The notes beneath the pieces are model-generated. The model saw nothing but the letters and a program-made list of their open reading frames with translations, was not told the DNA's origin and ran no database searches. This document shows, piece by piece, positions 19,316-21,802 of a stretch of DNA of 21,802 nucleotides. The DNA is taken from contig JAUCBJ010002352.1 of assembly GCA_032718475.1 (NCBI GenBank), positions 1-21,802 on the forward strand. The letters are read 5' to 3'. The stretch comes from Nemertoderma westbladi. Lineage: Eukaryota > Xenacoelomorpha > Nemertodermatida > Nemertodermatidae. Within the stretch, counting starts at the first letter, position 1. Each line of letters starts with the position of its first letter. The translations under genes and the position numbers were made by a program.

Positions 19316-19591
19316 GGGTGGGGTTCGTGGCACACTGCTGATGAGGAGAACCACGAATCCCAGGGTTCAGTGTTTAAATCTCCGAAACCCTTTTATTTTT
19401 ATAAAATTTATTACTTAGACTTACCTTTTCGGCGGACAAAATGTCCTATATTTTTCGTAATTTATGGGATAGCCTATTTTGTGCAATACTTACCGGAACC
19501 TGTAGTTACTGTATGGTTTGGTGTAATTTTTCTTATGGTAGTTGGGTTGGGTTATGTAGCACTAAAATCGATTTGGTATTTTGTTTTTTGA
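19316..19591 (+). CDS. open frame A, copy 2: predicted membrane peptide
   Basis: 91 codons are open between TAG (19313) and TGA (19589-19591). The N-terminus is GWGSWHTADEENHESQGSVF; the body includes SPKPFYFYKIYYLDLPFRR, then hydrophobic CPIFFVIYGIAYFVQYL, PEPVVT and VWFGVIFLMVVGLGYVA. There is no ATG; GTG at 19370 could serve only if non-ATG initiation is allowed, and joining from an upstream exon is at least as likely. Predicted topology: two membrane spans with a Pro-Glu-Pro turn between. Copy 3 differs by one residue (Met for Val in the second span is here). No family recognised. Confidence 0.35.
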   Translation, partial: GWGSWHTADEENHESQGSVFKSPKPFYFYKIYYLDLPFRRTKCPIFFVIYGIAYFVQYLPEPVVTVWFGVIFLMVVGLGYVALKSIWYFVF

Positions 19592-19713
19592 TGGGCCTTA
19601 GTGCCTGAGTACTAACAGTGGCCCAAGTGGCCCTAAATGCTAGGTAGTATCTGAGGGAATAAGACCCCATGTCCTATTTTATTGTTTTCATATTAATATC
19701 ACAATCCCTCTAA

Positions 19714-19959
19714 AGTCGTGGTTGTCAAACATCATATAATTATATATTTACAGGGGTATTTCCTGACATCTGCGCAATTTTGTTTAAAAATCTGATCATT
19801 TATCTGTACATACCGGCAGGTGCTAATTGGGGTTGGTTGCATTCAGTGGGAAATCATGTTTATGCATTTGGGGCTGATGGTAACATACATTGGGGGTGGG
19901 TGGTTTCAACTCTGTTTGGTGGTACGGTAGGATTTCTAATTTATTGGTCATTGTCTTAA
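19714..19959 (+). CDS. open frame B, copy 2: predicted membrane peptide
   Basis: 81 codons are open between TAA (19711) and TAA (19957-19959). The frame starts SRGCQTSYNYIFTGVFPD; then comes a hydrophobic span CAILFKNLIIYLYIP, a Trp/Gly/His-rich loop (ANWGWLHSVGNHVYAFGADG), then NIHWGWVVS and a glycine-rich span TLFGGTVGFLIYWSLS at the C-terminus. There is no ATG. A potential 3' splice site (tatatttacag, ending 19753) falls inside, so it may be a terminal exon beginning near GVFPD. The composition (regular Gly/Trp spacing, no low complexity) looks genuinely protein-like. The family is unknown. Confidence 0.4.
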   Translation, partial: SRGCQTSYNYIFTGVFPDICAILFKNLIIYLYIPAGANWGWLHSVGNHVYAFGADGNIHWGWVVSTLFGGTVGFLIYWSLS

Positions 19960-19986
19960 TTTAGTGGTGCAGTTTTGTTAGGGTAG

Positions 19987-20262
19987 GGGTGGGGTTCGTG
20001 GCACACTGCTGATGAGGAGAACCACGAATCCCAGGGTTCAGTGTTTAAATCTCCGAAACCCTTTTATTTTTATAAAATTTATTACTTAGACTTACCTTTT
20101 CGGCGGACAAAATGTCCTATATTTTTCGTAATTTATGGGATAGCCTATTTTGTGCAATACTTACCGGAACCTGTAGTTACTGTATGGTTTGGTGTAATTT
20201 TTCTTGTGGTAGTTGGGTTGGGTTATGTAGCACTAAAATCGATTTGGTATTTTGTTTTTTGA
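19987..20262 (+). CDS. open frame A, copy 3: predicted membrane peptide
   Basis: This is the 671-bp-spaced equivalent of 19316-19591, open over the same 91 codons. The second span reads VIFLVVVGLGYVALKS. GTG at 20041 aligns with the GTG of copy 2. The near identity of copies 2 and 3 means conservation here is due to recent duplication and does not by itself show selection. Confidence 0.35.
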   Translation, partial: GWGSWHTADEENHESQGSVFKSPKPFYFYKIYYLDLPFRRTKCPIFFVIYGIAYFVQYLPEPVVTVWFGVIFLVVVGLGYVALKSIWYFVF

Positions 20263-20384
20263 TGGGCCTTAGTGCCTGAGTACTAACAGTGGCCCAAGTG
20301 GCCCTAAATGCTAGGTAGTATCTGAGGGAATAAGACCCCATGTCCTATTTTATTGTTTTCATATTAATATCACAATCCCTCTAA

Positions 20385-20630
20385 AGTCGTGGTTGTCAAA
20401 CATCATATAATTATATATTTACAGGGGTATTTCCTGACATCTGCGCAATTTTGTTTAAAAATCTGATCATTTATCTGTACATACCGGTAGGTGCTAATTG
20501 GGGTTGGTTGCATTCAGTGGGAAATCACGTTTATGCATTTGGGGCTGATGGTAACATACATTGGGGGTGGGTGGTTTCAACTCTGTTTGGTGGTACGGTA
20601 GGATTTCTAATTTATTGGTCATTGTCTTAA
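20385..20630 (+). CDS. open frame B, copy 3: predicted membrane peptide
   Basis: Equivalent of 19714-19959, 81 codons, open. Differences seen: Ala to Val after YIP (gca to gta) and a silent His codon change (cat to cac). The C-terminal GGTVGFLIYWSLS is unchanged. Confidence 0.4.
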   Translation, partial: SRGCQTSYNYIFTGVFPDICAILFKNLIIYLYIPVGANWGWLHSVGNHVYAFGADGNIHWGWVVSTLFGGTVGFLIYWSLS

Positions 20631-20657
20631 TTTAGTGGTGCAGTTTTGTTAGGGTAG

Positions 20658-20933
20658 GGGTGGGGTTCGTGGCACACTGCTGATGAGGAGAACCACAAAT
20701 CCCAGGGTTCAGTATTTAAATCTCCAAAACCCTTTTATTTTTATAAAATTTATTACTTAGACTTACCTTTTCGGCGGACAAAATGTCCTATATTTTTCGT
20801 AATTTATGGGATAGCCTATTTTGTACAATACTTACCGGAACCTGTAGTTACTGTATGGTTTGGTGTAATTTTTCTTGTGGTAGTTGGGTTGGGTTATGTA
20901 GCACTAAAATCGATTTGGTATTTTGTTTTTTGA
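20658..20933 (+). CDS. open frame A, copy 4: predicted membrane peptide
   Basis: The fourth copy remains open for all 91 codons. It has one amino-acid change (Glu to Lys in ENHESQ, gaa to aaa), and three silent changes (gtg to gta twice, ccg to cca). The GTG used as a possible start in other copies is GTA here, so if GTG mattered this copy is dead. The array is cut about 100 bp further on, before frame B. Confidence 0.3.
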   Translation, partial: GWGSWHTADEENHKSQGSVFKSPKPFYFYKIYYLDLPFRRTKCPIFFVIYGIAYFVQYLPEPVVTVWFGVIFLVVVGLGYVALKSIWYFVF

Positions 20934-21037
20934 TGGGCCTTAGTGCCTGAGTACTAATAGTGGCCCAAGTGGCCCTAAATGCTAGGTAGTATCTGAGGGA
21001 ATAAGACCCCATGTCCTATTTTATTGTTTTCATATTA

Positions 21038-21046
21038 ACACTCAGC
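21038..21046. repeat. right copy of 9-bp target-site duplication
   Basis: acactcagc, identical to 18589-18597. It is followed at once by the continuation of the Rep frame (cgagtctgctgccaatcaaa). Confidence 0.85.
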
Positions 21047-21802
21047 CGAGTCTGCTGCCAATCAAAGAGTTTGTTTAACGAATCTTTTGGCACATACTTT
21101 GGGATCCTTGTTTGTGAAGGGGTATTAGACATCAAGAAATCCCCAAGTTCCTTAACCACCTCCAATATTTACAGACCCACAACTGCCATTCCAGTGGGGG
21201 GCGCTGTAAGAAGTATACAGACAGCTCGGGGAAACCAAAATGCCACTACACCCGGTATCCAGAACATAGTGTGCCCTTTTTTAAGGAACAAGTGGGGTTG
21301 TACCAGCAGTCCACATTGTGCAAATCTGTGATTACAGAATGCAGAAAGCCTATCTTCTGAAATATGAGGTTGGTAAAGAAGAACACACGAAATATATTCT
21401 CAAAGAATCACCTGAACCAGGTAAGTTTGTTGGCCATCGACCAATTGTGAACGAGAAGATCACTGGAGACAGGATTGCTGAGGAGAAGAGGACAAAGAAG
21501 GACAAAGAATTCACTACGAGAAATATCGGGGTACCTGAACTTGTGTTTCACTGCCTTAATCTGGAGTACTTCTATATGAATGTACAATTCCTACACATAC
21601 AAAGTGTAATTCCCGAGAATAGAAGTGGGTTTATCCATAAATAAGAAAAACAAACTTCTTATAGATAATGATCAACTCAAACCCATAGTTGAGAGAGCTG
21701 CACTTCCAGTTGCCAGACAGTTCACACCATCTCAGGAACTGCTCATTAAAGATTATATAAACAGCTAATATTGCGCAGACTACATTACTAAGTTTAACCT
21801 GA
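21038..21802 (+). pseudogene. Helitron (Helentron-type) Rep, 3' part, frameshifted
   Basis: Rep resumes in register with the left part: RVCCQSKSLFNESFGTYFG and LVCEGVLD. A shift near 21120 leads to RHQEIPKFLNHLQYL, HNCHSSGGRCKKYTDSSGK, PKCHYTRYPEHSVPFF. This is the Cys/His stretch (C...GRCK...C.Y..P) that follows the HUH core in Helitrons. A second shift near 21320 leads to AYLLKYEVGKEEHTKYILK, VGHRPIVNEKITGDR, FTTRNIGVPELVFHCLNLEY and FLHIQSVIPENRSGF, ending TAA 21642-21644. A third frame then continues LLIDNDQLKPIVERAALP to TAA 21766-21768. The Y..KY element may be the catalytic tyrosine region; I am not certain of the assignment. At least three frameshifts mean this copy is dead. The helicase part would lie beyond the right edge. 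Confidence 0.75.

Larger units (their letters stand above)
18598..21037. mobile_element. 2.44-kb insertion of tandem 671-bp units with inverted ends
   Basis: The insert lies between two 9-bp copies of acactcagc within the Helitron Rep. Its left end (18599-18668) is the reverse complement of a 70-bp block present in each internal unit (18977-19046 and equivalents). The right end (20990-21037) contains 48 bp of that block, so the two extremities are inverted relative to each other; the outermost ~22 bp of the left end have no partner at the right. Between them run 3.5 head-to-tail units. Copies of 671 bp start at 19325 and 19996, the last starts at 20667 and is cut at 21037, and the first (from 18675) lacks a net 21 bp. 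A 9-bp duplication and inverted termini fit Mutator-like DNA transposons, but no transposase is present. A non-autonomous or foldback-type element is the best guess. Confidence 0.75.
18675..21037. repeat. 3.5-copy tandem array, 671-bp unit
   Basis: Unit starts (tcgtggcacactg) are at 18675, 19325, 19996 and 20667, giving periods of 650, 671 and 671 bp; the fourth copy ends after 371 bp. Copies 2 and 3 are nearly identical. Copy 1 carries a net 21-bp deletion at about 18840 (between caatac and tatggtttgg) and a few substitutions. Copy 4 has extra G-to-A changes (ccacaaatcc, gtatttaaatctccaaaacc). Each full unit contains open frame A, a 70-bp inverted-end block and open frame B. Confidence 0.97.

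Noticed and set aside
21011-21331. A single 106-residue protein starting in the repeat
   Set aside because: Its first residues come from the inserted element; the rest begins as Rep and then runs out of frame, so it is not one gene.

Overview
This window looks like metazoan nuclear DNA, AT-rich and intron-bearing, and dominated by dead or dying mobile elements and tandem repeats. It holds no operons and no bacterial-style genes. The mix (RTE-like and CR1/L2-like LINEs, piggyBac, a Helentron-type Helitron, tRNA-derived repeats, long poly-C/poly-G runs, many copies of the motif taggcctac) suggests a marine invertebrate. I lean towards a deuterostome such as an echinoderm, but that is a weak inference from texture.

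Layout. 1-3370: non-coding DNA with a 16-bp satellite (473-1123) and some more balanced sequence that may be regulatory. 3374-3956: the last two coding exons of an unidentified host gene on the + strand, ending in a Cys-rich C-terminus; this is the only probable host gene here. 4301-6562: a 2.26-kb minisatellite of ~38-bp units with higher-order structure, flanked by 15-bp inverted repeats. 8063-8340: a clean 278-bp MITE with perfect 23-bp terminal inverted repeats and TAA target duplications. 8571-11037: two relics of one RTE-like LINE family, separated by a degenerate ~20-bp GGATCC-centred repeat. 11698-11829: a tRNA-derived repeat on the minus strand. 12090-13809 (minus): the 5' half of a different LINE (end of ORF1, endonuclease, linker). 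14011-14715 (minus): the N-terminal half of a piggyBac transposase. 15219-15768: four ~140-bp tandem repeats. 15911-16160: a foldback of two tRNA-like modules. 17445-21802: a Helitron Rep gene split by a 2.44-kb insertion.

The most unusual item is that insertion (18598-21037). It is flanked by a 9-bp direct duplication of Rep sequence and has inverted termini. It consists almost entirely of 3.5 head-to-tail copies of a 671-bp unit. Each full unit carries two short open frames that predict hydrophobic, probably membrane-spanning peptides. The Helitron frame on both sides is in register once the insert and one duplication copy are disregarded, which supports a discrete insertion event. Nothing here shows that these peptides are expressed.

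The mobile genes do not work together as a pathway. The window is a nest of independent insertions of different ages, and most coding sequences carry stops or frameshifts.
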